From Crocinitomix sp044361315 (GTDB lineage Bacteria > Bacteroidota > Bacteroidia > Flavobacteriales_D > Crocinitomicaceae): a stretch of 64,000 bases of DNA. Below, in pieces: positions 27,109-35,127 of the stretch. How positions within the stretch are numbered: position 1 is the first letter of the stretch; each line of letters begins with the position of its first letter. The notes under the pieces were generated by a model. The model did not search any database. It was not told the origin of the DNA and saw only the letters and a list, made by a program, of their open reading frames with translations. The stretch lies in NCBI GenBank assembly GCA_044361315.1, contig JBIKJA010000006.1, positions 124,001 to 188,000 on the forward strand, written 5' to 3'. The position numbers were made by a program, and so were the translations under genes.

Positions 27109-27741
27109 TTATAGCCATCGTAAGGTACCTTTTAAGACCTTGCTCTTAATTTTGTACTGCTCATTATAAGCAAGTACTTTCGTTTTGATATTATACATTC
27201 CTCTATTCTCTCCAACATTTTCCAACTTCGCTAAGTGAAACCCTTGACCATTTTCTAAAAGTTTTATTTCTACTTTCTTTTAGTACACGATTAGATGAAT
27301 TTTTAAATTATCCGAAATTGAGAGTTTACTCATGTTATTTATAAACTCTTGAATGATTCTATAAATGACAATTTCCAATTCAGGCAAAATCTAGGGAATT
27401 TTTCCGTACAAACAAAATCTATTTGCATTTTTTCTGATTTTTCCAATTTTCCTATCATCATTTCAACGGCACTTGCAATACCACCTTTCACAAGAACGTT
27501 AGGCATTAAATCGAAACTAATGTCTCTTAAATGTAGCACGGAGGTATTTAAAATATCGTTACACCATTCTAAATTCTTTATCCTTAACTATAAAGCAATG
27601 GAAATTAGAAAGCGTTAATTGAGCCATGTACAATTCTTGACCGAGTGAATCGTGCAAATCGTCAGCCACTCTTCTCTGTTCTGCCCTTAAGTAGAAATAA
27701 TTGTCTCCAAAATCAACTGTTCATTCTCTTTTTACGCGATA
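27109..27741 (-). pseudogene. Decayed NarX/HisKA_3-type histidine kinase remnant
   Basis: Reading the minus strand across frames recovers successive parts of a kinase of the type that pairs with NarL regulators. They are ENEQLILETIIST (stop), EQRRVADDLHDSLGQELYMA with the phosphoacceptor His at 27652-27654, LHLRDISFDLMPNVLVKGG, LPELEIVIYRIIQEFINN (N-box region), an in-frame TAA at 27280-27282, then VEIKLLENGQGF and RGMYNIKTKVLAYNEQYKIK. At least three frameshifts and two stops separate these pieces, and the N-terminal sensor region is missing. The adjacent response regulator is intact. Several lesions make a single sequencing error an unlikely explanation. Confidence 0.88.
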
Positions 27742-27805
27742 ATATCTTTTACACTAATTAGGGTCTATACTTGGAATTGGAGATGTTAATTTGGGAAATT
27801 TGGAC

Positions 27806-27838
27806 AAAAAAAAGAGGATCAAAATTTGATCCTCTTTT
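27806..27838 (-). terminator. Intrinsic terminator of tRNA-Val
   Basis: On the minus strand a long AT/GC stem (27838-27825 with 27823-27810, core AGAGGATC/GATCCTCT) ends in a run of T. It begins 1 base after the tRNA 3' end. Confidence 0.85.
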
Positions 27839-27839
27839 G

Positions 27840-27914
27840 TGGGCCCTACTGGGTTCGAACCAGTGACCCCCTGCTTGTAAGGCAGGTGCTCTGAACCAGC
27901 TGAGCTAAGAGCCC
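27840..27914 (-). tRNA. tRNA-Val (anticodon TAC)
   Basis: 75-base tRNA. The acceptor stem GGGCTCT/AGGGCCC has one G-T pair, the D arm begins TAGCTCAG, and the anticodon stem is CCTGC/GCAGG around the loop CTTACAA, which gives anticodon TAC. The T arm contains GGTTCGAACC and the discriminator base is A. CCA is not encoded. A small open frame across it is spurious. It has its own terminator just downstream. Confidence 0.97.
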
Positions 27915-28003
27915 CACTATGCTTTAAAGTTCTCAACTGTCTTTAATGCGGGTGCAAATATACATAGCCTTTTTAAGATAACAACATATTTTCTAAAAAA
28001 AAA

Positions 28004-29218
28004 TTAAATTATTTTTTCGAGAAGATAGAAACTTCCACAAATCGTGATTAAATCATCGAGATTTGCTGTTTTTTTTGAATGATTTAGCGCATCTTTAGCT
28101 TGTTTAAACAATTTGTATTGTATTCCGATAGATTGCGCCTCTGATTCGAAATCGGATAACTTTACCGAGCGTTTTGAGTCAAATTCAACAAAAGAGAAGG
28201 TAGCTTCTCGAGGCATCTTTCTCAAAATTTCTTTCCAATCCTTATCATTCGACGCCCCGTAAATAATAAAAAGGCGCGAATAATTCAGCAAACGAATTTC
28301 TGTAAGTAAAGATTCAACTCCTTCTAAATTGTGTGCTGCATCGACAATCACTTTTGGGTGATCAGAGATTAATTGCAACCGTCCTTTAAAATTGGTTAGT
28401 TTTTTTACATAATTAATCGCTTCTGAAATTTTTCCATCATCAAGGTTCCAATAAAACTTCAAAATTTCAATCCCCAGAAATACAGTGCGAATATTTCTTT
28501 GTTGATATTCTCCAAGGAGATCCGTCGGTTCAGGTTTCGGTGGAAGCGGATCCGTCCGATAAATAGACGCATCTTTGGATTTAGCATGTTTTTCAATTAC
28601 TTCATAAACTGAATCATTGACATAGCCTACTACAATGGGTGTTTTAGATTTGATAATACCCGCTTTTTCCGCGGCGATTAATTCGACTGTATTGCCTAAA
28701 AAAGCCGTATGATCTAATCCAATTGATGTAATGACAGAAAGCTCTGGCGAAATAACGTTTGTCGCATCTAAACGCCCTCCTAAACCTGTTTCAATGATGG
28801 CAATGTCGCAGTTTTTCTTTTCAAAGGCGAGGAATGCCATTGCGGTGGTTATTTCAAAAAATGAGGGTTGAATCCTCAGGATATCGTTTTGATAGGTCTC
28901 CACAAACCAAACCACAAAATCCTTGCTTATTAACTTCCCATTTATTTTAATCCGCTCGCGAAAATCGGTGATGTGTGGACTCGTAAAAAGTCCTGTTTTG
29001 TAACCATTATTTTGAAATATGGCTGAAAAAATATGGCAGACCGAACCTTTTCCATTCGTGCCTGCCACGTGTATTGTTTTTAATCGTCGTTGAGGATTTC
29101 CTAAGACATCAAGTAAAGCATTTATGCGCTCAAATCCCGGCTTATAGGCATCGCCTCCTTGATGCTGGTAATTAGGAACTTGAAGAAAAAGCCAATCAAC
29201 GACTTCTTTATACTTCAT
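28004..29218 (-). CDS. folC: Bifunctional dihydrofolate/folylpolyglutamate synthase
   Basis: ATP-dependent ligase that adds glutamate to dihydropteroate and extends the polyglutamate tail of folates. The 404-residue protein has the Mur-ligase-type P-loop HVAGTNGKGSVCHIFSAIF, the FTSPHITDFRERIKING signature, ETGLGGRLDATN, GLDHTAFLGNT and the C-terminal VDAAHNLEG. Length is slightly below the usual 420-430 residues, with no missing core motif. Its start codon directly follows the stop of the TonB-like gene (0-base gap), so it is likely the last gene of the gdh-nhaD-exbB-exbD-tonB run. Confidence 0.95.
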   Translation of the reverse strand: MKYKEVVDWLFLQVPNYQHQGGDAYKPGFERINALLDVLGNPQRRLKTIHVAGTNGKGSVCHIFSAIFQNNGYKTGLFTSPHITDFRERIKINGKLISKDFVVWFVETYQNDILRIQPSFFEITTAMAFLAFEKKNCDIAIIETGLGGRLDATNVISPELSVITSIGLDHTAFLGNTVELIAAEKAGIIKSKTPIVVGYVNDSVYEVIEKHAKSKDASIYRTDPLPPKPEPTDLLGEYQQRNIRTVFLGIEILKFYWNLDDGKISEAINYVKKLTNFKGRLQLISDHPKVIVDAAHNLEGVESLLTEIRLLNYSRLFIIYGASNDKDWKEILRKMPREATFSFVEFDSKRSVKLSDFESEAQSIGIQYKLFKQAKDALNHSKKTANLDDLITICGSFYLLEKII

Positions 29219-29932
29219 TTACGATTTCGTGAAAGAGAATACTTGATAACCTACGTGTTCAACAGAAGCGCCAGGTTTTTTATCATATTTCGTAGTCTTT
29301 GCGGCTTTTCGCGCTAAATCAATTAAGTAATTACTTGCCGAAGATGATTTAGATTCTTTGTACTTTGTATTTACCACGGCACCATTGGCATCTACCCAAA
29401 TGTCGAGCGCAATATCTCCTTCTTCTTGTGCATTTGAATTATAACTGGGTCTAGTGTTAACTTTACGATCTGGATTATATTTTCCTGGACCTTCAACATT
29501 ACCATCTCCTGTTCCACCTACGCCATCTCCGTTTCCAAAAGTCGTACCGCTACCATTTCCGGTGCCACCGCCACCACCAAAAGTAAAGGTATTATCTGGT
29601 TTTGGTTCGTTGTTATTTGATGTTCCATTTCCTTTTGGCACTGATACACTTTCTTCGCGCTGGGTAGTAACATTTCTTGGAGAATCCTCTACATTTTGAC
29701 TAGTTGTAGATGGCGCTTCTTCATTATTATTCGTGCTTCCACCAGCGGCTTGAGAGCCCATTTCTACTTCAATATCTGGCAACTCAATTTCAATAATCTT
29801 ATCTTTTAATGGGGGATTTGGTTGCTCCAAACTCACCAACAGAAAAAACAAAATCATCAACATTATGAACACCATTGAAGCATATAATGCTTTGCGGTGA
29901 TCTTCATCTTTTAATGCTCCTAAAATCTTCAT
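29219..29932 (-). CDS. TonB-like energy-transducing protein with Gly-rich spacer
   Basis: 237 residues: a short cytoplasmic start, one membrane helix (about residues 17-36, SMVFIMLMILFFLLVSL), a low-complexity periplasmic spacer, and a C-terminal region (EGDIALDIWVDANGAVVNTK) resembling TonB/TolA-type C-terminal folds. The spacer is Gly/Asn/Thr-rich (GGGGGTGNGSGTTFGNGDGV) and not the Pro-rich rod of classical TonB. It lies 24 bases after exbD, supporting a role in using proton-motive force for outer-membrane work, perhaps Tol-like. The C-terminus lacks a clear TonB signature, so the family call is partly contextual. Confidence 0.75.
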   Translation of the reverse strand: MKILGALKDEDHRKALYASMVFIMLMILFFLLVSLEQPNPPLKDKIIEIELPDIEVEMGSQAAGGSTNNNEEAPSTTSQNVEDSPRNVTTQREESVSVPKGNGTSNNNEPKPDNTFTFGGGGGTGNGSGTTFGNGDGVGGTGDGNVEGPGKYNPDRKVNTRPSYNSNAQEEGDIALDIWVDANGAVVNTKYKESKSSSASNYLIDLARKAAKTTKYDKKPGASVEHVGYQVFSFTKS

Positions 29933-29956
29933 ACTCCTTCTCCTTTTTTTAAATTA

Positions 29957-30358
29957 TTATTCAAAAACTAAAATTGGCTTCCATTCTTTTTCTTTGGCCA
30001 ATGCGATTAATCTAAAAACATATTGATAATCTGCATCTTTATCTCCTGAGATCTTAATTTTATCATTGTCTGATAATTCCCCATCCATTTTTGAAATAAT
30101 GATTGGTTCAATTTCTTCAAACGTGTATAGAACTTCCGTTGCATCTGATAACATGTACATATTATCGGCAGTAACGCCCACATTAAGTACAGGTTTTGAT
30201 GGTGTAGCGGCAGTTGTACCACTTGGTAAATCAACTGGAATACCTGGTTCAGACATTGTACTCATGATGATAAAAAAGATCAGCATAAGGAAAATAAGAT
30301 CCGTCATGGAGGACATTTCTCCTTGCACGATTACTTTATTTCTTCTTCCTAAATTCAT
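29957..30358 (-). CDS. exbD: ExbD/TolR-family biopolymer transport protein
   Basis: 133-residue inner-membrane component of a proton-driven ExbB-ExbD motor. It has the N-terminal helix MTDLIFLMLIFFIIMSTM, with the proton-path Asp at its start (the essential Asp of ExbD/TolR), then a periplasmic domain (YTFEEIEPIIISKMDG, ISGDKDADYQYVFRLI). It lies 17 bases downstream of exbB and 24 bases upstream of the TonB-like gene; this order is the normal energising module. Confidence 0.92.
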   Translation of the reverse strand: MNLGRRNKVIVQGEMSSMTDLIFLMLIFFIIMSTMSEPGIPVDLPSGTTAATPSKPVLNVGVTADNMYMLSDATEVLYTFEEIEPIIISKMDGELSDNDKIKISGDKDADYQYVFRLIALAKEKEWKPILVFE

Positions 30359-30375
30359 CTTATTATCTATTACAA

Positions 30376-31083
30376 CTATTTACCCGGTTCGTTCAATAAA
30401 TCTAAAAATTCGATTGAAGCACCTTCCATTGTATGAATAACTTTATCCACTTTTGCGACCAAATAATTGTAACATAAGTGAGCAATAATCCCAACAATCA
30501 AACCTGCAACGGTTGTTACCATTGCTTCCATGATTCCACCAGAAATGGTTGATATTTCTAAAGTTGTTTCAGATTTTAACGCAAAAAAGGTCTTCACCAT
30601 CCCTAAAGTTGTACCCAAGAAACCAATCATAGGAGCAACACCAGCGGCAGTAGCCAACAAGGTTAATCTTTTCTCTAATTGGTATACTTCTAACTTACCC
30701 ACGTTTTCGATTGAACTTACAATATCTCTCATTGGTTTACCGATTCGAGAAATTCCTTTTTCAACCATTCTTGCAGCAGGATTGTTCGTTCTTGCGCAAA
30801 GTTCTCTCGCCATATCCACTTTTCCATCTAGGAGGTAATCTTTCACCTTCCCCATAAAGTCTTTTTCATCCTTTAGGGCTTTATTGATAGAAAGTAAACG
30901 CTCAACAAAAACGTAAATAGTTAAGATAGATAGGATAAACAATGGGATCATCGTCCATCCTCCGTCCATGACCAATTCAAATACCGGAATTTCTTCGGTT
31001 TTTGACCCAAGGCCCGCAGCCGTTTGCGCGGTATTTGTTGCATTTAGATCCGTTGCTTCAAGTAATATAGCTAAAGCGCTCAT
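30376..31083 (-). CDS. exbB: ExbB/TolQ/MotA-family proton channel protein
   Basis: 235-residue integral membrane protein with three helices: near 48-66 (WTMIPLFILSILTIYVFVE), 142-162 (LLATAAGVAPMIGFLGTTLG) and 188-210 (MVTTVAGLIVGIIAHLCYNY). The family block GVAPMIGFLGTTLGMVKTF is clear. Together with ExbD it forms a pentamer-dimer motor that passes proton-motive force to TonB-like proteins. A 43-base gap separates it from nhaD upstream. Confidence 0.93.
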   Translation of the reverse strand: MSALAILLEATDLNATNTAQTAAGLGSKTEEIPVFELVMDGGWTMIPLFILSILTIYVFVERLLSINKALKDEKDFMGKVKDYLLDGKVDMARELCARTNNPAARMVEKGISRIGKPMRDIVSSIENVGKLEVYQLEKRLTLLATAAGVAPMIGFLGTTLGMVKTFFALKSETTLEISTISGGIMEAMVTTVAGLIVGIIAHLCYNYLVAKVDKVIHTMEGASIEFLDLLNEPGK

Positions 31084-31126
31084 GTTTATTTTAATTTAGT
31101 TATTTAACGATGTTTCTTTTTTTTTG

Positions 31127-32626
31127 TTACACAGTACCGTACATTATGTAATAAGTTGCTACACCGCCAAGGTATCCCAACAATGCATAAAGGCTGATTC
31201 TTTTCAAATACCAAATAAAATTCATTTTTTCTAATCCCATTACTGCTACTCCAGCTGCCGAGCCAATAATTAGGATACTGCCACCTGTTCCTGCGCAAAA
31301 CGCTAAAAGTTGCCAGAACATTCCATTTGCTTCGAAAGCACCAGTTGATACAGGATACATACCTTGAGCTGCTGCAACCAACGGAACGTTATCAATAATT
31401 GCGGACAATACACCGATAGAAACGTTAATTGAATAGACATTTTGATTAAATGTAGTATCTAATATTTTAGCAGCTTGTGCCAAATGACCCACTTCTTGTA
31501 ATGCAGCCACCGCCATTAAAATCCCTAAGAAAAATAATACACTTGCGGTATCAATTCTTCGTAAGACAGTCACAATCGTTAAACCATTTTTATGATCGCC
31601 GTCTTTTTTAGCGTGTAATAACTCAGTAATTGCCCATAAAATCCCCAAACTCAATAACATCCCCATAAATGGAGGTAAATGGGTAATTGTTTTGAATACT
31701 GGAACAAATAATAATCCTGCAAGACCTAATCCAAAAACTAAATTCTTTTCCCAGTTGGCTGTGCTTACAGAATGTCCATTTGATTCTAATTTTTCTGGAC
31801 GTTTAACATTTCCACGCATGAAAAAAGTAGCTGCGATTAATGGAAGTAAAATACACATTAATGATGGAATAAATAAATGTCCCATTAAATAGGCTGAATC
31901 TGGCAATTGGCCATTATTCCATAACATGGTTGTTGTAACATCACCAATAGGCGACCAAGCTCCACCAGCATTTGCCGAAATGATAATAAAACCACCAAAA
32001 ATCCAACGGGTTTGTTTATCATCGATCAATTTTCTTATCACCGAAACCATCACAATGGCTGTAGTTAGGTTGTCCAATGCGGAGGACATAAAGAAGGTAA
32101 TAATTGTGACCACCCATAACAATTTAACTTTGTTGAGGGTAGAAATTCTTTGTGTTATAACACTAAATCCATCGTGACCGTCAATTACCTCGACGATTGT
32201 CATTGCGCCCAACAAGAAAAATAAAATCCCTGCAATGTCAAAAAGGTGATGAACTAATCCATGCTCAACATAATGTTTGATGGTTTCGCTTGTTCCATGT
32301 GTTGGTGCCGCTTCGGCTTCAGCTTGAGCTGTTGCTGGATCTTGAGAGACTTCCAACGCATGAAGCTCATTCATGTGAATTTCTTCTCCTAAATAAGTTG
32401 AAAAAGCTTTATTGTCTTCTTTCAATTGCGGATCGTTTGCTAATTCAGCGATCGACTTATTTGGATCGACACTTAAGGATTCTGCTGGCCAAACTGCATA
32501 GATTGCCCAACATATCATTCCAATTAACAAAGCAGAAGCCGCTTTATCAACTTTGACATTGTGTTCTAAAACAATAGCTAAATAGCCAATAATAAAAACG
32601 ATAATCATGATCGTACCAATACCCAT
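31127..32626 (-). CDS. nhaD: Sodium/proton antiporter NhaD
   Basis: 499-residue inner-membrane Na+/H+ antiporter of the IT superfamily. About a dozen hydrophobic segments are present, with the NhaD-type signatures FFMSSALDNLTTAIVMVSVI, FGGFIIISANAGGAWSPIGD and, in the second half, IDNVPLVAAAQGMYPVS and FCAGTGGSILIIGSAAGVAV. The paired SALDNLTT / IIDNVPL elements are the expected inverted-topology ion sites. It starts 3 bases after the gdh stop, so the two genes are very probably co-transcribed. A sodium-dependent or brackish/marine habitat would fit, but does not follow from this alone. Confidence 0.94.
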   Translation of the reverse strand: MGIGTIMIIVFIIGYLAIVLEHNVKVDKAASALLIGMICWAIYAVWPAESLSVDPNKSIAELANDPQLKEDNKAFSTYLGEEIHMNELHALEVSQDPATAQAEAEAAPTHGTSETIKHYVEHGLVHHLFDIAGILFFLLGAMTIVEVIDGHDGFSVITQRISTLNKVKLLWVVTIITFFMSSALDNLTTAIVMVSVIRKLIDDKQTRWIFGGFIIISANAGGAWSPIGDVTTTMLWNNGQLPDSAYLMGHLFIPSLMCILLPLIAATFFMRGNVKRPEKLESNGHSVSTANWEKNLVFGLGLAGLLFVPVFKTITHLPPFMGMLLSLGILWAITELLHAKKDGDHKNGLTIVTVLRRIDTASVLFFLGILMAVAALQEVGHLAQAAKILDTTFNQNVYSINVSIGVLSAIIDNVPLVAAAQGMYPVSTGAFEANGMFWQLLAFCAGTGGSILIIGSAAGVAVMGLEKMNFIWYLKRISLYALLGYLGGVATYYIMYGTV

Positions 32627-32629
32627 AAT

Positions 32630-33862
32630 TTAAGAGATTAATTTATTTAACGCAATTTCAAATGACGTCTTCGCCACTTTTGTTTTATTTTGATTTTTAG
32701 AATGTGAAATTTTAAGTGCTTCTTTGATGGTATTTGAAGTATCCTCGAAGATGCCTTGATCTGTAATTCCATGAAGGTCACTGCTCATCAGGTAAGCAAA
32801 AACACGTGCCATCCCGCAATTAGATATAAAATCAGGAATTACCGTGATTTGGTTATCTGCATAATCTGCGATTGGTCCAAAGAAAATTTCTTTATCCGCA
32901 AAAGGTACATTTGCACCAGAAGAAATTATTTTTACTCCAGCTTTGATCATTCGATCAACTTGATCTTGTGTGATCATTCGTGAACCTGCACAAGGAATAA
33001 AAATATCTGCTTGAACATCCCAAATTTGCGCATTAACATCTTCATAAGACATTAAATTTGGCGCATTGAGTTGATTGCCGTTTTTGTTTAAAAATAATTC
33101 TCGGATTTCCTCTAAAGTGAAGCCTTCATTTTTAATCAATCCCCCCACCCGATCAATGATTCCAACTATTTTTGCTCCATGCTGGGCGAGGTAATATGCA
33201 CCAGCTGACCCAACATTCCCCCACCCCTGTACAATCACTTTTTTATCTTTCAACGACTCGTTCCAAAGATTATAAAAATGAAAAATAGATTCGCTAACAC
33301 CGTATCCGGTGATCATATCTGCCACAACATATTTCCGTTGAACACTTGGAGAAAATTTTTCATCCTCAATCACTTTCAATACTCCTTGACGTAACTGACC
33401 GATTCTATTAATTTTCTGTGCTTCTCTTGGTTGAAAATGTCCATTAAATACACCTTCTTGGGGATGCCAGACGCCACAATCTTCGGTAAATGGGATCACT
33501 TCGTGAATTTCATCCACATTTAAATCGCCCCCAGTTCCATAATAATGTTTTAACAAAGGGGTGACAGCGGCATACCATCTGCGTAAAACACCTTCTTTTC
33601 TTGAATCTTGTGGATCAAAATTTATGCCTGACTTTGCCCCACCAATTTGTGGTCCTGCAACAGTAAATTTAACCTCCATTGTTTTTGCCAATGATTCAAC
33701 TTCACGTTTATCAAGGCCAACTCTCATTCTAGTACCTCCTCCTGCTGCTCCTCCCCGTAAAGAATTAATCACAACCCAACCTTCAGCTTCCGTTTCTGCG
33801 TCTTTCCATTCAAAAACGATTTCCGGTCGTTTGTTCTCAAATTTCTTCAATAATTCAATCAT
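32630..33862 (-). CDS. Glu/Leu/Phe/Val amino-acid dehydrogenase
   Basis: NAD(P)-dependent oxidative deaminase of the ELFV family, 410 residues. The substrate domain has the glycine-rich RGGAAGGGTRMR, the lysines in EVKFTVAGPQIGGAKSGI, and GTGGDLNVDE carrying the catalytic Asp. The C-terminal Rossmann domain has KVIVQGWGNVGSAGAYYLAQ, and then FIPCAGSRMIT and SGANVPF. Whether it prefers glutamate or a branched-chain amino acid is not certain from the motifs. It is first of the gdh-nhaD-exbB-exbD-tonB-folC run; a TAnnTTTG box lies 22 bases upstream. Confidence 0.9.
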   Translation of the reverse strand: MIELLKKFENKRPEIVFEWKDAETEAEGWVVINSLRGGAAGGGTRMRVGLDKREVESLAKTMEVKFTVAGPQIGGAKSGINFDPQDSRKEGVLRRWYAAVTPLLKHYYGTGGDLNVDEIHEVIPFTEDCGVWHPQEGVFNGHFQPREAQKINRIGQLRQGVLKVIEDEKFSPSVQRKYVVADMITGYGVSESIFHFYNLWNESLKDKKVIVQGWGNVGSAGAYYLAQHGAKIVGIIDRVGGLIKNEGFTLEEIRELFLNKNGNQLNAPNLMSYEDVNAQIWDVQADIFIPCAGSRMITQDQVDRMIKAGVKIISSGANVPFADKEIFFGPIADYADNQITVIPDFISNCGMARVFAYLMSSDLHGITDQGIFEDTSNTIKEALKISHSKNQNKTKVAKTSFEIALNKLIS

Positions 33863-33883
33863 GTAAATTATTTTTTAGATGCG

Positions 33884-33891
33884 CAAAATTA
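33884..33891 (-). promoter_or_regulatory. -7 box TAATTTTG upstream of the amino-acid dehydrogenase
   Basis: Perfect TAnnTTTG on the minus strand followed by CGC, 21 bases before the ATG. It would drive the downstream six-gene run. No convincing -33 TTTG was found. Confidence 0.5.
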
Positions 33892-33939
33892 AGAAACATT
33901 TTTAATTGAAAGTTTGATTTAAATAAAGTTTTGAACTAT

Positions 33940-35031
33940 CTAATGATAACAACGAACACCACCAATTGAATCGCGGACTGCACCTGTCACCGATTTAAGA
34001 ATATTCACTTCATCTCGTACATTTAAGAGTCCTAAAAAAGCAAAAATCAGGGCCTCTTTTGAAGTGATGATCTGTCGCGAAGGAAGGACTATTTCTGAGT
34101 TTGTTTTATCTTTTATTGAATTGATCAGCAAATTATTAAATGTGCCACCTCCAGTTACTAATACATTTTTAATTTGGTAGAAATTAAGTGTTTTGGCGAG
34201 TTGATTCGCTTCGTGCTCGACAATGGTCCTAAGCACATTTGTTCGTTGACTTTCTTGCAATAGATATGGCGCTAAGTTTGGATAAAAATGCTCATTCAAC
34301 CATTCAATTCCCAGTGATTTTGGAAATGTTTTTTTGTAATAGTTTAAATCATTTAACGAGCTGAGTAATTCTGGTATAATCATACCTGTTTTTGCCGTGG
34401 CGCCATTCTCATCAAAATCGAGATTATAATATTCAGACATAAGCTTGTTTAGCGGTAAATTACAGGGACAAATGTCATAAGCAATACGCTGGTTATTATA
34501 ACGAAGGCTGATGTTTGCAATACCCCCAAGATTGAGGCAAGCAGCATATTCAGAAAAAAGTAATTCATCCCCTATTGGAACTAATGGTGCACCTTGTCCC
34601 CCTAATTTTACATCCCCAATTCGAAAATCATTGACCACCAACAACCCTGTTTCCTTTGCAATTTTATTTCCATCGCCAATTTGAAGGGTAATTCCTTTTT
34701 CAGGCTGGTGGTAAATTGTATGCCCATGAGAGGATATTAATGAGATTGACTTTCCTTGTAAAAATTCTTCTCGAAAAAGATTAACTTCTTGACCTAAATA
34801 AACGCCATATTCTTCGTGCAATTTTTTCAAATCAACTTCATTCATAAAGAACGCCATTTTGAGAAGATTTTTCCAATGCTCCGAATACGGTACATCTTTG
34901 GTGATGATTTCCTTGATAATCCACTGTGAATTAACTTTTTTAAACACCCCATAACAAAGGTCTAATCCATCCAAAGAAGTGCCAGACATCAGTCCAATCA
35001 CCCCTACATCCTTCATACTTTTAAATCCCAT
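33940..35031 (-). CDS. anmK: Anhydro-N-acetylmuramic acid kinase
   Basis: Murein-recycling kinase that opens and phosphorylates 1,6-anhydro-MurNAc to MurNAc-6-phosphate. The 363-residue protein has the ATP-binding start GVIGLMSGTSLDGLDLCYGV, SSHGHTIYHQPE, the NDFRIGDVKLGGQGAPLVPI block with GGQGAPL, LNLGGIANIS, the ENGATAKTG region and VTGGGTFNNLL. A second Met at residue 6 (MKDVGVIG) is a possible start. It is divergent from the acyl-CoA dehydrogenase. The partner etherase MurQ is not in the window. Confidence 0.94.
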   Translation of the reverse strand: MGFKSMKDVGVIGLMSGTSLDGLDLCYGVFKKVNSQWIIKEIITKDVPYSEHWKNLLKMAFFMNEVDLKKLHEEYGVYLGQEVNLFREEFLQGKSISLISSHGHTIYHQPEKGITLQIGDGNKIAKETGLLVVNDFRIGDVKLGGQGAPLVPIGDELLFSEYAACLNLGGIANISLRYNNQRIAYDICPCNLPLNKLMSEYYNLDFDENGATAKTGMIIPELLSSLNDLNYYKKTFPKSLGIEWLNEHFYPNLAPYLLQESQRTNVLRTIVEHEANQLAKTLNFYQIKNVLVTGGGTFNNLLINSIKDKTNSEIVLPSRQIITSKEALIFAFLGLLNVRDEVNILKSVTGAVRDSIGGVRCYH

Positions 35032-35053
35032 TAATGTATTCCTAAAATATTAC

Positions 35054-35061
35054 TAAATTTG
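35054..35061 (+). promoter_or_regulatory. -7 box TAAATTTG of the acyl-CoA dehydrogenase gene
   Basis: Perfect TAnnTTTG box 66 bases before the ATG at 35128, in the short intergenic space after the divergent anmK. It overlaps a TTG at 35059 that could be misread as a start codon, which supports the downstream ATG as the real start. Confidence 0.5.
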
Positions 35062-35127
35062 TCCCATCTGAACTTTTTTGGTTCAGAAATGTTAGACAAG
35101 ATAACTATTTATTTCAAAGCTAAGTTG

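Noticed and set aside
27339..27539. 66-residue frame as a gene of its own
   Set aside because: It is one fragment of the decayed histidine kinase (LRDISFDLMPNVLVKGG) bounded by frameshifts, so it is included in the pseudogene.
27754..27936. 60-residue frame across the tRNA
   Set aside because: Covers tRNA-Val and its terminator; translation would be meaningless.
35059..35127. Extended N-terminus of the acyl-CoA dehydrogenase from a TTG
   Set aside because: The TTG lies in the -7 box TAAATTTG, the 23 extra residues are unlike the family, and ATG 35128 gives the standard 380 residues.
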